Below are positions 12,895-26,600 of a stretch of DNA of 64,000 nucleotides, in pieces. Source of the DNA: Spirodela intermedia. Lineage: Eukaryota > Streptophyta > Magnoliopsida > Alismatales > Araceae. Below the pieces are notes generated by a model. The model saw nothing but the letters and a program-made list of their open reading frames with translations. It searched no databases and was not told where the DNA came from. A program made the translations under genes and the position numbers. The DNA lies in contig LR746272.1 in NCBI GenBank assembly GCA_902729315.2, forward strand, positions 11,526,327 through 11,590,326, given 5' to 3'. The stretch's first letter is position 1, and each line of letters starts with the position of its first letter.

Positions 12895-15800
12895 ATGGGC
12901 AGCCACCGTGAATCTGACAAAGGTCAGACAAAGAAAATCGACGAAACTGCAGGGGGGTTGGTTTGGGTGCGCCGCCGGAATGGGTCATGGTGGCCTGGTA
13001 GGATTCTGGGACTCGATGAGCTGCCGAAAAGCTGTTCAGTTTCGCCGAGACCAGGAACACCAGTGAAGTTGCTTGGAAGAGAGGATGGCAGCATGTTAGT
13101 GCTCAGCTCCTTTACAAACTATTCTCAGGAAAAAAAGCCCAGTCCAGTGATTTAGATCTAAGCTGTTGATCATTTTTGGCTCCTTATTGTAAATTTGTGC
13201 TTCGGGATTCGCATGCTTTATATTTAGTTATATTTAAATTATTTTCGACAATTTTGGTTGATGTTATGCTTCTTTAAGGAATCCGGTTAATATGTGTCTC
13301 TAAACTGGTTACTGTTTACAGAATGTCCTTGATCATGTGGTTGTTTTTCTTCTGTCATCTTTTTATTTGTTTATGATTTTGTACTTGTGGCTGCTGGTTT
13401 CGCAATTCGTGGTACAACTAGGACATCAATGTTGCTGGAGAGCCTAATTGCATGATAAAGTGATTTTCCTATCCAGACTTTCAATCCTAAAGAAGAAGAT
13501 ATTTGGGACCAGTTCTGCAGTGTTTTCATTTTTTCGTACTCATGTACCTTCTCTGAGCCCCGCAGAGCAATAGTTTTATTGATGGAAAAACAATCTTATC
13601 CGGTCCGAAAATTTGTACCGGCATGCTAATGGTATCCAGATCATAGTTTTTGCAGAAGCAACTGAGATAAAGCTCACCATGAAAATTAAATTTTTGTAGA
13701 CAGACGGTATACATTTAATCTCTAATGCAGTCTTTTCAGGGGCTTCCCCGCCAAATGGATCTTTCAGGCCATGCCAAGTTGTATACTAGCATTCAGTGTG
13801 TCTTCTTTGGGCAGCCTCATTGGTTTGCTATGACAACCAATTTGGAACTGATTCCCTGGCTTCCTTCACCGTTAAATCTATTAATGTTCTCTAACCACGC
13901 TCATAATGGCCGCCAATTTTAAAGGAATCGCTGGAATTCCTGTACGATCAGAGATGTGTACTCTCCCACTTCATATTAGTCATCAGGTCGAACAAACAAT
14001 ATTTGGTGGCAGATTCTACTTGCCTAGTTTAATTTTTAATTTTCTTTCTTCTTTACTATGTGCATAAAAAAAAAAATCAAGTACTAGAATATGTTAACAA
14101 GTATTGAAGTTGGTAAGGGTGCAGAGGATGAGGACAAAGAATGAATTAGAGAAAGCTCTTCACATTTTTTTTAGCCGGCCTCCATCATATCAGATTAGAG
14201 ATTCTACTTTTATAAAATTGGTTAGTAATCCTATAATCTTTTGGTTAGTATGAACTTGTTCGCATGTCAATTCATTATTGCTTGTGACGTTCAACGATGC
14301 ATGCAAGTGGCCCTTCAAATAAGAAATGAGAGGTAGGAAGTGGATTTTCAGAGTTCTAGAGAATTTGCAGAGTTCTAGATCGTCAAGTTTAATCCTAGAG
14401 AGTTCAATTTTTTTTTACTGGCAAGAGATTCACATCTAGTGAAAGCTACATTTTTCTGCAGAAAGAAAATTTTCAACTCTATCTTATGGATATAACAGCC
14501 AGGGACTATGGATATAATGTGGGTCTTCTGTCCCCATGTACCTGAAATGCAATTATTTTTTGTCTTACAAAGCTTGGAAGTAAGACAGAAAGATCACCAG
14601 AGTAACGTTATTTGTCTATGACGAAAGAAGTCAAACATGTCTTTTCACACCCATACCCTTGCTTTTTTTGCTATTTTTTATTCAAGGCCATCGCCTGATC
14701 GAAGGAAAAATAATGTATCCATTTTACACAAGCAAGAAAAAAAAAGTCTTCATCTCACATTGACGCTGGACTTCTACCAGCCTAGTTCTGTTGTTATGCA
14801 TCTATGAATCACTTTGCCTGAATGCAAAGATAGCTTTTTGCTGTCATTCTGTTTATTTTCTAATTGATACATGATCAATTTCTTTGACTGTGTTTTCTGT
14901 GCTCCCATGGACATCAATGAAACAAATCATTCTAATCTATTTTTCATTGCCCTGTTGGTCTTCAGGGATTGGTATAATCTTGAAAAATCAAAGCGTATAA
15001 AAGCATTTCGTTGTGGGGAGCATGATGAATGCATTGAAAAAGCTAGGGCTTACGCGGTCCAATCTATTAGGGTAGGACCAAAAGAAAGGAAATATGCCCG
15101 AAGAGAAGATGCCATTCTTCATGCCTTGGAGATTGAAAAGGCTACCTGCATGCGAGAAAAGCGGGAGCCTGGCTCAGTATTTAACAAAGGGAAAGGAATT
15201 GTAAGTTACGTTGGCCTTGGAGAAGAGCAAAGCCATTTGGCTAAGACAAAAGTCAGTAAAGTTAGAGGAGGGTCAAATACAAAGGTGTCTCAAGCTATTG
15301 CACCATTGAAACAAATGGAGGATCTAAATACTGTTGAAGTACCTGTTTTGCAGAAAGAAAGATGGAAAGCGCCAACTGATTCGGAGGATGATGGTACTGG
15401 AGGCTCAAAACGGATGAGACACCTTCAAGAATTAGGTTTGGGAGCGGTATCAAAAAGGAAGCTCAACACAATCTTCTCGAATGGGCAGTGTCAACCCCTC
15501 CCAGATAGTTCTCTCACTGTGCCTCATGTACACTATGGATTCTTTAATTTGAGCAAACCTAGTAGCAAAATAACTTGCTCACCTTTAAAAGAGGCAACCC
15601 AGTTGCCTCAAATTCATGAGACGCTAAAGAGGAAGAGTCGCCGTCGTCGGTTAAGTAAGGTTTTGAAGAGTTCTGCCACTGTCGAAGTACCATCTGTTTT
15701 CTGTGAGGATGGTAATTCAAGCCTGTCATCTCTTCGTGGAGTTGCATCAAACCAAGTTCGTGTTTCTGAATCTGCTGAGTCAAAGACGAAGGAACATCCA

Positions 15801-18295
15801 CAAGCAGCCAATTCTTTTCTGGGAGGAAGTTCGGAGACATTTTGTGCAGAAGTCTCATTGGATACCTGTGAAGATGACTGTGAACCAGTATTTGACGGCA
15901 ACGACTTTAATTCTCTCGAACTTCTTGATGATGGATTCTTGGATATTCCTGTTGTCTGGAAGGAAATCCAAACTGGAGGTAAGCCTAATTGTGATGCCAG
16001 TTTTGATAGAATTGTACATTGTCCCGATGATATCCCATGACGAATTATTTTTTCTATTTCTATAAAACATATAGAGCTTGTTAATTCTCTATTTCCCGGT
16101 TAACTATCGTGTTAAATGCATGAAAGACAGAAGATCGAGGTCGAGCAGTGGTTATGATTGAGTTCGCTGATGTACTCATTCATTAATCATCTATCCAGGT
16201 ATCTGAATTGTATGGTTAAAGTTTAACTCTCTCAGTCTAAAGGAGATCTGAGATTCTTCTCATTGTAATCCCTGATGTAATTGTTAACCTTTTTAAAACT
16301 TTGCACGTTTGAACTCCCACGGATGATGAACCAGAAATGTTGCTTTCTGGGGTGAGGAACAGGGCTACTGGCTTACAGGAAACGTGAAGGTGCAATAGTT
16401 TTAAATATAATAGCCTTGAGGTAGAGACTTAATCACATGTGGAGTCCATTTAATAGCTTCAAATGTGATTAATAGTTTATATGCTATCTTCCGGGTTGGG
16501 TGTGCGTTACGTAGTGCATATGACGAATGCATGATGATATTCCGTTCAATGTGGCAGCCAGCTTGTAGCTTCTTGACATACTTTGGATTGTTTTGCTAAA
16601 ACATAGCCAAAACCTCGGATTCTTCAATATAATCAACTATTCAGGGCATTGAACTATACTTATAGCGACGATCATGATGTTAGATGGGTGGTAAGGTAAA
16701 ACCACTATGCCATTTCTCTGTGCTTAAATTGTTTCGGAAAATTCTTGGTTTGCCAAGCTTCAGAATCTGACTTTGCCACGTTTCTAATGTATATAATCAG
16801 AATTTGTTTCCAGATGGCCGTATATAATCAAATCCTGTGATTTAGTGGCGGTGCCTTTGATCTCAGAAAAAATGCACATTTGGTGATGTTTCGCATGAGA
16901 TCTTCTTAAGCCTATTCAGTTTATCTGAATTGTTGTCATGTAAAAATAGTCTTTCGATCCATGACATTGTATCTTGTCTTATCTAGATGTTGACAAGCAC
17001 ACATCGTAATGCAAAACCATCATTCTCAGCACAGAGTACTCTGCCTTTTACGTGGATTTCTGCAATGTTAGTTATAAGTTACTTTCCTTTTTATTATTTT
17101 TTTCTGGCTTCCAATGTGTTATTTTTCCATGTCAGATTTTTCCTGTGGACGTGTACCCAGTGGACCTGGAAAGCTCCAGTCAGGTGCGGTAGAGCGACAA
17201 AATGGTAGACGCTGTAAAGTTATGAATGAGTGGAACGATGCCCTCGATGTGAACGACTCTTCTAGCTTCTTAGAAAAAGAAACTTCAAAGGAGTATGCCG
17301 ATGTGGAAAGAAAATATAAATGTGGGTGTAGAAGTGCAGATTATAGAGGAAATTTAGTCAGGGTCGATCAGTCTGAATCTTGTTTGCTAGATGCCCCGGA
17401 TCTTGATGTTGGTACAATTTCCAAGGTCTCATTTGATGAGTCCCCTATTTCTGATAATGGTTGCGTGCAGGAACAGGCAAGATGTGAACTAGATTCAAAT
17501 GATGATGCACAGGGTTGGTTTATAACTGGTGCCCTTGAAGTTAATTTCTTGGGCGATATAAGCCATGTAGAAAAGGTTTCTACGAGTAGGAGGGCAGAAG
17601 TCGGCCAATCAGACCATCGAGGAGGTACCTTTAATAGGCCCATATCATATAAGAGACCAGGGAAGTCATCTTTCTTGAGAGATCAATCCCGCTCCCAGCT
17701 TCCACCTCATGGGTCCCTTCCATGCCATCAAGTTCATCCTGGAGTTGGTTCTTCATTATATGATGTCAAACTGGATGTGCAGGCAAGCTATCAGGGCCCG
17801 CGTGTGCCTCTTATTTCTCTCATGAGCAGATTCAATGGCAAAGCTATTGTTGGCCACCCCATCACTGTTGAGGTCGTAGAGGATGCTTACTTGGACACTT
17901 CACTTGGAAATCGCTATTCAGAAAGTTGCAGCATTGATATGTTTCATAGCCATAAAGAGAATCGATCCAAGAGAAAGAGATACATGATTGATGATACCTC
18001 TCTTCTAACTGGAGGTGGCATTACATGGAAATCGGAAAGGATGGCCTCTGATCAATCAAAAGTTTCCCCTACATTCTCAGGGCGCGTGCCCTGTGAAAAC
18101 AAAAGATCTGGTTTCTTGATTAGAAAGACTCGGCGGCTGTCTTCAATAGCTGTAGACCACAGGCACAAGAAGGAAGATAGAAAGGCGGCGGTGGAGAAGG
18201 CGAGGAGACCCATTGCTTGTGTTCCATTGAAGCTCGTTTTCAGCAGGATAAATGAAGCATTAACCTGTCCATCTCGTCCAGGAAACCTTCGTTGA
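12895..18295 (+). CDS. PWWP domain-containing protein
   Basis: Three exons, 12895-13094, 14966-15978 and 17136-18295, join in frame to 790 codons plus stop. PWWP modules read methylated histone tails and DNA, so the protein is expected on chromatin. The domain sits at the N terminus (GGLVWVRRRNGSWWPGRILG; the motif here is SWWP) and continues over the first splice junction into MDWYNLEKSKRIKAFRCGEH and DECIEKARAYA, a pattern I know from plant PWWP/Tudor-like proteins. The rest is mostly disordered. It has basic clusters that could be nuclear signals (KRKSRRRRLSKVLK in exon 2, ENRSKRKRYM in exon 3) and ends with a conserved-looking VPLKLVFSRINEAL block. Intron 1 (1.9 kb) and intron 2 (1.2 kb) contain no recognised gene. 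Confidence 0.85.
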
Positions 18296-19321
18296 GCATC
18301 GGTCATGGGTAACTTGTTTATTCCTGTTCTCTCTGCTGCAAACAGGTTTAACCAGAGACTATCCCCCTTTTTTGGATAACTCAACAGTTTTCCCAAAAAA
18401 ATTGAAAGACCTAGTCTGGTGCCTGCTATTGTTGGAGGAGGAATACGTTGAAAGTATTTCATCTTCGTGTAAATTTTGAAGTGAGATTTTAAGAATTTAT
18501 CATTGAAGTTTTTCTGTCAACATGATGTAATATTATTTTTCAATGAAATATGATGATTCTCTTCCTAGTTCAAGGAATATTTGGCTATTGTTTCCTTGCG
18601 CCTATTTTTCATTCCATTTCTCCCTCCGATTCGATTTCTGTCCATTGTCATTATATGCTGCTGCCAGAAGACAATCGATGCTGTGTAAGATGAATGCCAG
18701 CACGAACTACGGTCGGCTCAGAACCCCATTCCGAGGATTGGGTGTTTTAGTTCCTACTACGACGGTTCATCGCAGTATCAAGGAAAGAGAGCAGTCTCTG
18801 AAGGTTTGTAGCATGATTAGCTCCGTTTTTTCTCCGACCCTGATGTGAAATAATGACAGATTTGAGTTCTTCAGCGCCGAGGATCCTGAGGTAGAGTAAA
18901 CGGGCTTCACGCGGACGAAGAGAGAGGAGAGAGAGAGAGGAGGGGAGGCGTGGGTCAGCCATGAGGTAGAGTAAAGGGCATCTGGGGTCAGACAATGATC
19001 TTGTGCCTGCTTATTCTGCCTGTTAACGCATCTAATCAGAGTTTATTCTGGTGACTCAGTCCTCATTCCTGAAAGGTTACGGTTACTTGGAAGGGAAAAA
19101 TCTAAGGATATTAATTTCAAAATTCAGGGTGAATCTGATAAGTCAAAGCATCAAATTGCTTCATTTTATTCTTTTTTTATATTCTTACATTCTAGTTTTT
19201 CTTGAATCAGTGAATTGCTCGCGATGTGAGCTCAGAACTCCAGGGTACGTTCGTCCTTTGATGAAAGCCGAAGGAGCCAAATGCCTGCCCGATCCCCGCC
19301 CACTCAACAATAAGCAGAATA
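18296..19321. other. Intergenic region between PWWP gene and eL28 pseudogene
   Basis: Contains the probable 3' UTR of the PWWP gene and then the upstream region of the pseudogene. A GA-rich patch lies around 18,920-18,945. A frame near 18,680-18,800 could splice at GAAG/gt but matches nothing I know. Confidence 0.4.
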
Positions 19322-19330
19322 TTAGGGTTT
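19322..19330 (+). promoter_or_regulatory. telo-box (TTAGGGTTT)
   Basis: TTAGGGTTT, the reverse complement of AAACCCTAA, lies just upstream of the eL28-like exon. Telo boxes are a known feature of plant ribosomal-protein promoters and leaders. This suggests that the copied segment included 5' regulatory DNA. Confidence 0.6.
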
Positions 19331-19346
19331 TCGGGTTCCCTATAAA

Positions 19347-20476
19347 CCATCGCGAGGAACAATGCATTCCTGTTGGAGTTTGGGAACAGCACCGCCAAGG
19401 TGCAGTTCTCCAAGGAGGCCAACAACCTCTACAATGTCAACTCCTACAAGTACTCTGGTGAGCGTGTGCATCTTCTACCTTGCCTTTTCCATTGACGTCG
19501 ATGCCAATGCTTCGCCTGATGATCTTACCTAGAATTATAGGTTTGGCTAATAAGAAGACGATATCAATCCAGCCAGGGGGAAAAGATCTCTCCGTTGTGC
19601 TCGCCACCACCAAGACGAAGAAGCAGACCAAGCCGGCTAATTGTACCACAGGTCGCTGATGAAGATGTAATTCACCAAGATGGCGAAGACGGTTGTGAAT
19701 CAGGTAAGAAAAACCGCGTTTCAATTTACAAATAATTTTCTGGTTGACAGCTCTCTTCGACCATATCAGCTTATGTTCATTGCATGAAAATAGCATTCCA
19801 GTCAATATTCAGGTTTAAGTTCATGTCTGCTGATGTTCATAACCTCAATCACAACCAAAAACTATTTTTCCTTGGCAAAAACCTATTTTTTAAAAAAATC
19901 TTAATGTTTACAAATCCGTCGCCCTTGTGAAATTAGTTAAAAAAAATGTATGATAGGCAACAATTATTTACAATACATGCTCTTCTGATTTTTGCCCTCC
20001 CTCGGAACGTTGAATTGGCAATTTCGAATCAATAATAGACTGTAAATAGTATGCATGTCCAAGGTAGGTATTGCCACATAAAATGCCGTAAACAAATAAC
20101 CCTTTTAGTCTGTTTACACGTTTCAGGTGTGAAAATAAAATCGTGGGGAAGTTAAACATAATCCCCCCAAGGGTTGTTTTAAGAAATTCATGCATATATA
20201 TATATATATCTATATATTTACACAGACAAGAACCCTAATTTACGGATTATATGGTTATGGAAAAATATACTTTTTTTGAAATCTTTCTTGCAAAAAATCA
20301 TTGGAGAGCAGCAGATACTCCCGCTTTGTTCCATGTAGATCCCGAGTTGACCACCTAATGTTGACGCTTCCTGTCTGTCTGTGAGCAGGTTGCCGAGAAC
20401 TACTACTGGTCGGATCTGAAGAACGCTGCAGGTTTCCAGGTCTGGCGTGAAGAAGAGGAACAAGCAGGCCATTTAA
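19347..20476 (+). pseudogene. RPL28: 60S ribosomal protein L28 (eL28) pseudogene, introns retained
   Basis: Three exon-like blocks match eL28. Block 1 (about 19347-19457) reads [20 protein letters not shown] then [12 protein letters not shown]. Block 2 (19541-19703) reads [20 protein letters not shown] then [12 protein letters not shown]. Block 3 (20389-20476) reads VAENYYWSDLKNAA and ends in a KKRNKQAI-like tail. GT-AG junctions separate the blocks, so this is a duplicated gene copy, not a processed one. Several lesions are visible. The N-terminal start is not recognisable. A frameshift after TKPA leads to tandem TGA stops at about 19657 and a TAA at 19668-19670. Block 3 has lost the middle of the C-terminal helix region and changed frame. 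The intron before block 3 contains a short (AT)n run at about 20194-20209. Function as a ribosomal protein is very unlikely. Confidence 0.85.
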
Positions 20477-20680
20477 TTCCCGAACATTGAAATCCATCCT
20501 CTTCTGTTGGATACACCTCAATCGAGATTTCAGTTTCTTCTTCGGTCCAGTTCTTGCAGACCAACGAATGAATTCCACTGATCATAATCCATTAGATCTT
20601 GGATGAAGTTCCACGCATTATATGTACATATGTAACACCGACTGACCGTAGAGAGACAAAACTTCAAGGGGTTTAGGTTC

Positions 20681-23600
20681 TCAATCCACCTTCCTCGCTT
20701 TGAAGCTCGAGATGCTGCTCAGAAGCTGCTTGGAACAGATATCCTGCGCCTGCGCGACGTTCTTCTCGCGGTTGGCTCGAACCCAGGCAGGCTCCTGTTC
20801 GGTGAAGGTGCAAAAAAAATGATTTTTGGGTAGTAACAGAGCATTCAGAGTTTCTAGGCGTGACCCACCTCGGGGACGAAGTGGGAGAAGCCGAATTTGA
20901 CCAGGAGGAGCACGTGCTCTATAATGAGAATCGCCTTCAGTCCGGGCTCTATCTTCCATTTCCCCTCCTGGTCGTACAAGCAGACCAGGAGGGTGCAGTT
21001 GGTGCAGATCGACATCACGATCAGAAACTGAGAAAACATGGGGACATGAAGCAATGAATCGGAGGTATACGAATGCAAAACTGAATTGCAAAACTCTGTG
21101 ATCAGCAAGGAACACGTCCAGAGATCTTACTTGGAATATGTTCAGCCAGGCTCCTATGGACGCAGAGGCACGGGGGACAGGCCTCCGGAGCATGACCAGC
21201 AGCTTCAGAGCATCGGCCCGGATCTCTGTGATGTTGTTCTGGATATGAAAGGGACGATTGCGTGTTACAGAATCCACCTTCCAAGCTTCTTGGGTCATAA
21301 TGTATTTATATACGATATAGTCCAAGCATGGCTAACCAGGGCAACAAAGCAGAACACGAGAGGAAAGGCGCAGGCGAACATCGTGCTCATCCCAAATTGC
21401 AAGGCCAGCTCTAGAAAATCTGCATTCAAACCCATAATTTTCACGTGAATGATGGGATTCTGGAGGCATATGATTATATGCATATGGTATAATCTTGGCG
21501 CACCATCGAATAAACCATCTTCGAATTCGTCCCCAATGCTTGCAGTATAAGAGGGCTTTAGGTACTCTTTCTCCACTCTGGAGCCCAGCCGGATTGACTT
21601 TCGGAGTGATGATCCTTTTTCATGCTTTCTCTGGCTTTGAACACACGGCATTCATCAAGACAGATTAAACACTAGAAAAGAACAGTACAACCCAACGGAG
21701 ATTGCAGAGGGCAAGATGATGAGCTTACAGAACAGCTCGGAATTTTTTATAGCTATATTTAAGGTAAGGTAAGGTGTTCTCCAATAGGTTCTCTAGCACC
21801 TGCAAGTGACTACTGAAATTGTTTAGTCGGGTTGAAGCAGGAGCGCTTCACAAAATAAAAATAAAAATAAAAATGAAAAGAGGAGCAATCTATCTTGCCT
21901 GAGATACAATCAAACGCTGGATCAAGATCTGCCGAAGAGTGGTGAAATTGCGGTGCATAAGTGCATGGTAGAACAAGCCAATGTATGATTGCATAAAATA
22001 AAGACCAAAAACCTACATTTAAAGGAAAACAATGGAGATCTGTTCAAGAATATGGATAATTCTAAAAACATGGAAACAACATAGAAAGAAAATGATAATT
22101 CTAAAAAGATACTGTTCAAGAATAATTGCCGTATCCTAATTGAGTAAATACTGTTAGGATCGAAGAAGGGTAGTTTCTACATATCATGGATTTATGTTTA
22201 AATATGAATTATGTTGATTGCATTTAATAAAAACATCTATTATAAGGATCAGTTTCCTTTCTTCCTTGATTCATTGCGCACCAAACAAGAACAATTACAC
22301 ACTAGTGTCCACAATAATATTTCCACAAAAAATTACACACTAGTATACTATTTATCAATAACCTAAAAGATGAAAAATTATAGTTTAGCGAACATCATTC
22401 ATGATTAAAAGGAAAATTATGTCCATTCAAACTTATTCGGACATCTTTTTCTTACCTTGTACACCAAACTGTCAGCACTAGACTCCTCCCCTTTATCATG
22501 TTCATATTTGATTAGGGTAACCGAGACTTTCCCTCCGATTTTAGTGTAGTATTGAATTGATAACAAATAAAGAACCGTCAGTGCATACCTGAAATGTCAG
22601 ATAATGTACTGATGTTACAAAGCTTCTTGGCGTTGCAGGAATATATACTATTGAAAAAATAAAAGAGAGAAAGTCCAGGACATAAAAATCCTGGAGCAGA
22701 ATGCAAACATATGCATGCCAAATCAGGGAGGGTGCCAACAAACCTGATTCATGCAAGTAACCAGATGTAAAACTATATACAGGAGAGACAGATGAGCACA
22801 CGATTAGCCTCCCTCCGACGGCATGAATGTAGACGCGGCTAAATCTCAGAAGAGCGGAAGTAATACTCCGTTTAGCTATGACTATGAGCCATAAACCAAC
22901 TAGTATCCAAATTATACTATCCTGGTTTTAAATAATATCGGAATAATTCATTCTCTATCCGGCATGCAACCTACAGTATTCCCTTTCACCACAATTTCGA
23001 TTATCATCCTTGGTTGAAATTCAAGCATAAGAACTTCATAAACCAAACCGTCAGACAAATTGCGACTGATGGCCCCGCTGTTCATCTCATAAGTCAATGG
23101 TAGAGAAAGAAAACATTTAAACACATAAAAAAGAGAACTTGTTATTCATCTCATATGTCGATGGTAAAGAGAGAATACATTTTCCTTGACCACAGTGCGA
23201 AGATCAATTTTTTTTTTCAGAAAGAGAAGCAATCAACTCAACTGTCTGACATGGATAGTTTTGTTCAAGAATACAACAAACCAATTTCTTGCAGGCAATC
23301 AGATTGGCTATCCTTCAGCCCACTACAAAGATCAAACTCGGACAGCACTCCAATTATGTAAATTTAAATATAACACTTAGGCATACAGTCATTAATTTTT
23401 GCAAACCCCAAAGCTTTAACAGGCAGGAAAAGATAAAGATACATGCAAAAGAAATACATGACAGAAACATGGGAGTCACCCAAGGAGGATATTTAAAAAC
23501 ATGGAACATAAGTTCCCAGCATACACATCGATCATATTTTCACATTACTGCACCAATAATTCAGTCACAAAATAGATCTTTCAAGTGTACAGAGGTCGTT

Positions 23601-26600
23601 TGAAACTCACTTCACCGCATCAGATTCTGAAATCTCGTAAAGGTGTGCGTAGACCAACTCAAATGGCAGCTGAAGACAAATAATGCCAAGCACAACAACG
23701 GCAGTGTTTCTGATCTTTTGTAAAAGTCCTAGCCATTCGTCTCTTTGTAGTGATTTGTCTTTTTCCAAGGGTCTACGAGTAACCATTTTGCTTTCAGGCT
23801 CCATGTGCGACTCGGGTAAGGAGCTTATGTCTGCACCACTAGGTTTGCACCCGGGGACCAAACTCATAGAATAATTAATCCCCCATCTGCAAAGCATCAA
23901 CTCGAATGTTGTTAAGGAAACTCTCTTCAAATGTTACAAACATTCTGGAAAGCAAGTTACCTGGCTAAAAGAGCAGAGTTTTTCCGCTTCCAGAACTGGA
24001 AGAAGAACACAGCCCACGATATAATGAACACAAAAAATAGAGGCAGGACTAATATCTGCCATGCCCTGTTTTAGAAGTTTACAAGAGTCTACCTCTTAGA
24101 AAAAAAATAAAATGTAGAGCCGCAATTGTTTGATACAGCATGGCATATCAAAGAAAATTTTCATACCCAAGATCAATCATTTGCAGCACAAGTCCAAATG
24201 CAGCTGGAAAAAATAACCAACGAGTGTACATCCCAAGGAAAGCAAAATATGTAGCAATCTGCAAACGAAATACAAAGATAAGGCACTCATTTTTAATAAA
24301 AAAAATAAGTTACGTCCAAAAATGGTCATTTCACCTTCGTTCCAAAGTATGAATGGATGTCATCAATTGGTTGCCATGTAAAGTCCAACAAGTTGAGCGC
24401 CCAATTTCTCAAAAGCAACTTCCTCTTCGCTTCGTCTGCAAAACAAGCTCTGACATACCTTGTAATTTCTAAAAGCCTGGGCCCAGGACTTTCTAAAAGC
24501 CGGGGCAGGATTTAGGCGGCACAGGCATGATTTGATTATTGTGAACAAAGCCTGGGCCAGTAAAGCCTAGGTTACACGAGCTCAGAACTGACTCAGGGAT
24601 TTCTATAAATCTACGGGCTAGACTAGTTAGCCAAAAACCCAGGAGGGGCGGTCAGACTGACTGTGGTACGGGACAGGGAGCATGCGAGGCAGCCGGGTTA
24701 CTGCAGGGTTTTTGGGTAGCAACATGATTGAAGGGAAGGTGAATTCCAGGCTTCCCTTGAGACCACAACAAACCCCAGCCCATCTATGCACTTGGCCGAG
24801 CCAGGCCAGACTGTTGTTCTGGGTTTTGCTATGGCTAGAAACCAGAATGTTGGACTGACCCCTGGGCTTCTGCCCTGGCATGCTGTATTTACAGTATAGG
24901 AGAGGCATAAAAGTAGTATATACCATGCAAAGGAAACACTTGCTTTACAATGCCTTCGGATTTCATCATTTCAAGCAAAGATTCATTTGGCTCCCACTGA
25001 TACTTTATGCTTCCAACAGTAAGAGTGATAACTGACTCAGTTCTGTTGACCTGCACATTGGTTTCATCACGATGGAACATAACTATTATATTCTAACAGA
25101 CTCATCATCTGACAAGGCATAAAAACATGTTAAAAGACGTTTAATATTCCCCGCCAATCCAATCCACAGGGTGCTGAATTCATACATTATCAAGTTTTGG
25201 CAGCATCCATACTGGACATAGTTAACTATATTAGAACAGAGAACTCCGAAGAAAAGCAGCCATCGTGTTAAGGTTAACTTCGAGATTGTTTTTTCCCGCA
25301 GTATTTTTTTTTACAATTATATTTATCTTAGGTCGTATCTTAAAATACTATTAAATAAAATTAGTTAAAAATTTCCTCATGTTTTGTTATGTTCTCTAAT
25401 AGAGAGCAGAGGGACCCATTTGGATTCTTAAAATAACTCAACATACTAGATTTCTTATTAAAAGTTTACTTTAAATAAATATGAGTTATTTGTTTTTACA
25501 CAACTTCGCGAGACTAATTTAAGTCACGTTTGCAGAGCAATTATTGCGAATATTTTTTTGCAATGTATTAATATTTTGCATACAGAGACCTAATTTATTA
25601 TCTTATTCATCACTTACCTGATAATTAACTTATGTTTATAATAATATTGAAACCCTTCAAAATCAGACCCCAACTGTGCTGCTGATCCACAGACCTCTTT
25701 GCCTTTATCTCCTTTAAAACCCTGATTCTATGAAGCGAACCAGGGGATGGGACACCAAGCATGTCAAGATATTGAAACGTGTCCCAATGAAATAATCCAA
25801 GAACAAACTAATAAGATGCAAATACAACACTAATACCAATGAAAGAAACTTACTATCCTGTAAATCAGGTGCTGGAAGCAACAAAACCGCTCGCACCAAC
25901 TAAACAAGGAGCCATCTGGCTGCCTAACAAATGCTGGTTCTTGATCCCAATCAAACCTCAAGTCAACGCCTGAAGCAACCAAATATATGTAAAAGAAGCA
26001 ACATCCATCATTTGATGATGCATAAAACAAGCGCATATACGGGAAAAAAAATGTAATCAAAACATAGTAAATAAGGAAAATATTATAGATTCCAACAAAC
26101 ATCAAGTCGATACCAATATGGGTCAGCTTCATTATTTGCAACTCAGCTGCAGCTCTTCCTAATGTCTCCAATGGTGCAGCCAGCTAAAGGCAGAATAAAA
26201 GATCAGAAAAGGAAGCTTCCACAAATGTCCCAAATACAGAGATGCAAGAGGTGAGCAAAAACCCTAGGTTTTTACTGGACTTTGGCATAGATTTTCTTTC
26301 TGTCAAAATGAATGCATAAAATATCTATAAGATAAAGTCATAAATAAACGAACGTATTGTTTAAAATGATAGGACTGAAAATTAAAAAGCTTGCACAAGG
26401 AAATCATATCCCAAGTACTCGTACTGAAGAAAAAGAATAGTATGCAATAATTCAAACACCTCTTTCTGTCCCTCAAGTGGTTCGTCGGAGTACTACTGGG
26501 AAAATTAGCATCAGCAAGGGACTCTGGATGGTTATCGACATCAGTGCAGTAGGCCAATAATTACGAAAGGATGTTCAAAATTTTTGAGATCTCATCATCT

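Noticed and set aside
20194-20209. (AT)n run as a regulatory hairpin
   Set aside because: A simple microsatellite inside a pseudogene intron; no other supporting structure.
24436-24923. Possible extra exon or gene in anoctamin intron 4
   Set aside because: It has long open stretches and repeated GCCTGGGCC-like words, but exons 4 and 5 already join in phase and no family match was found.
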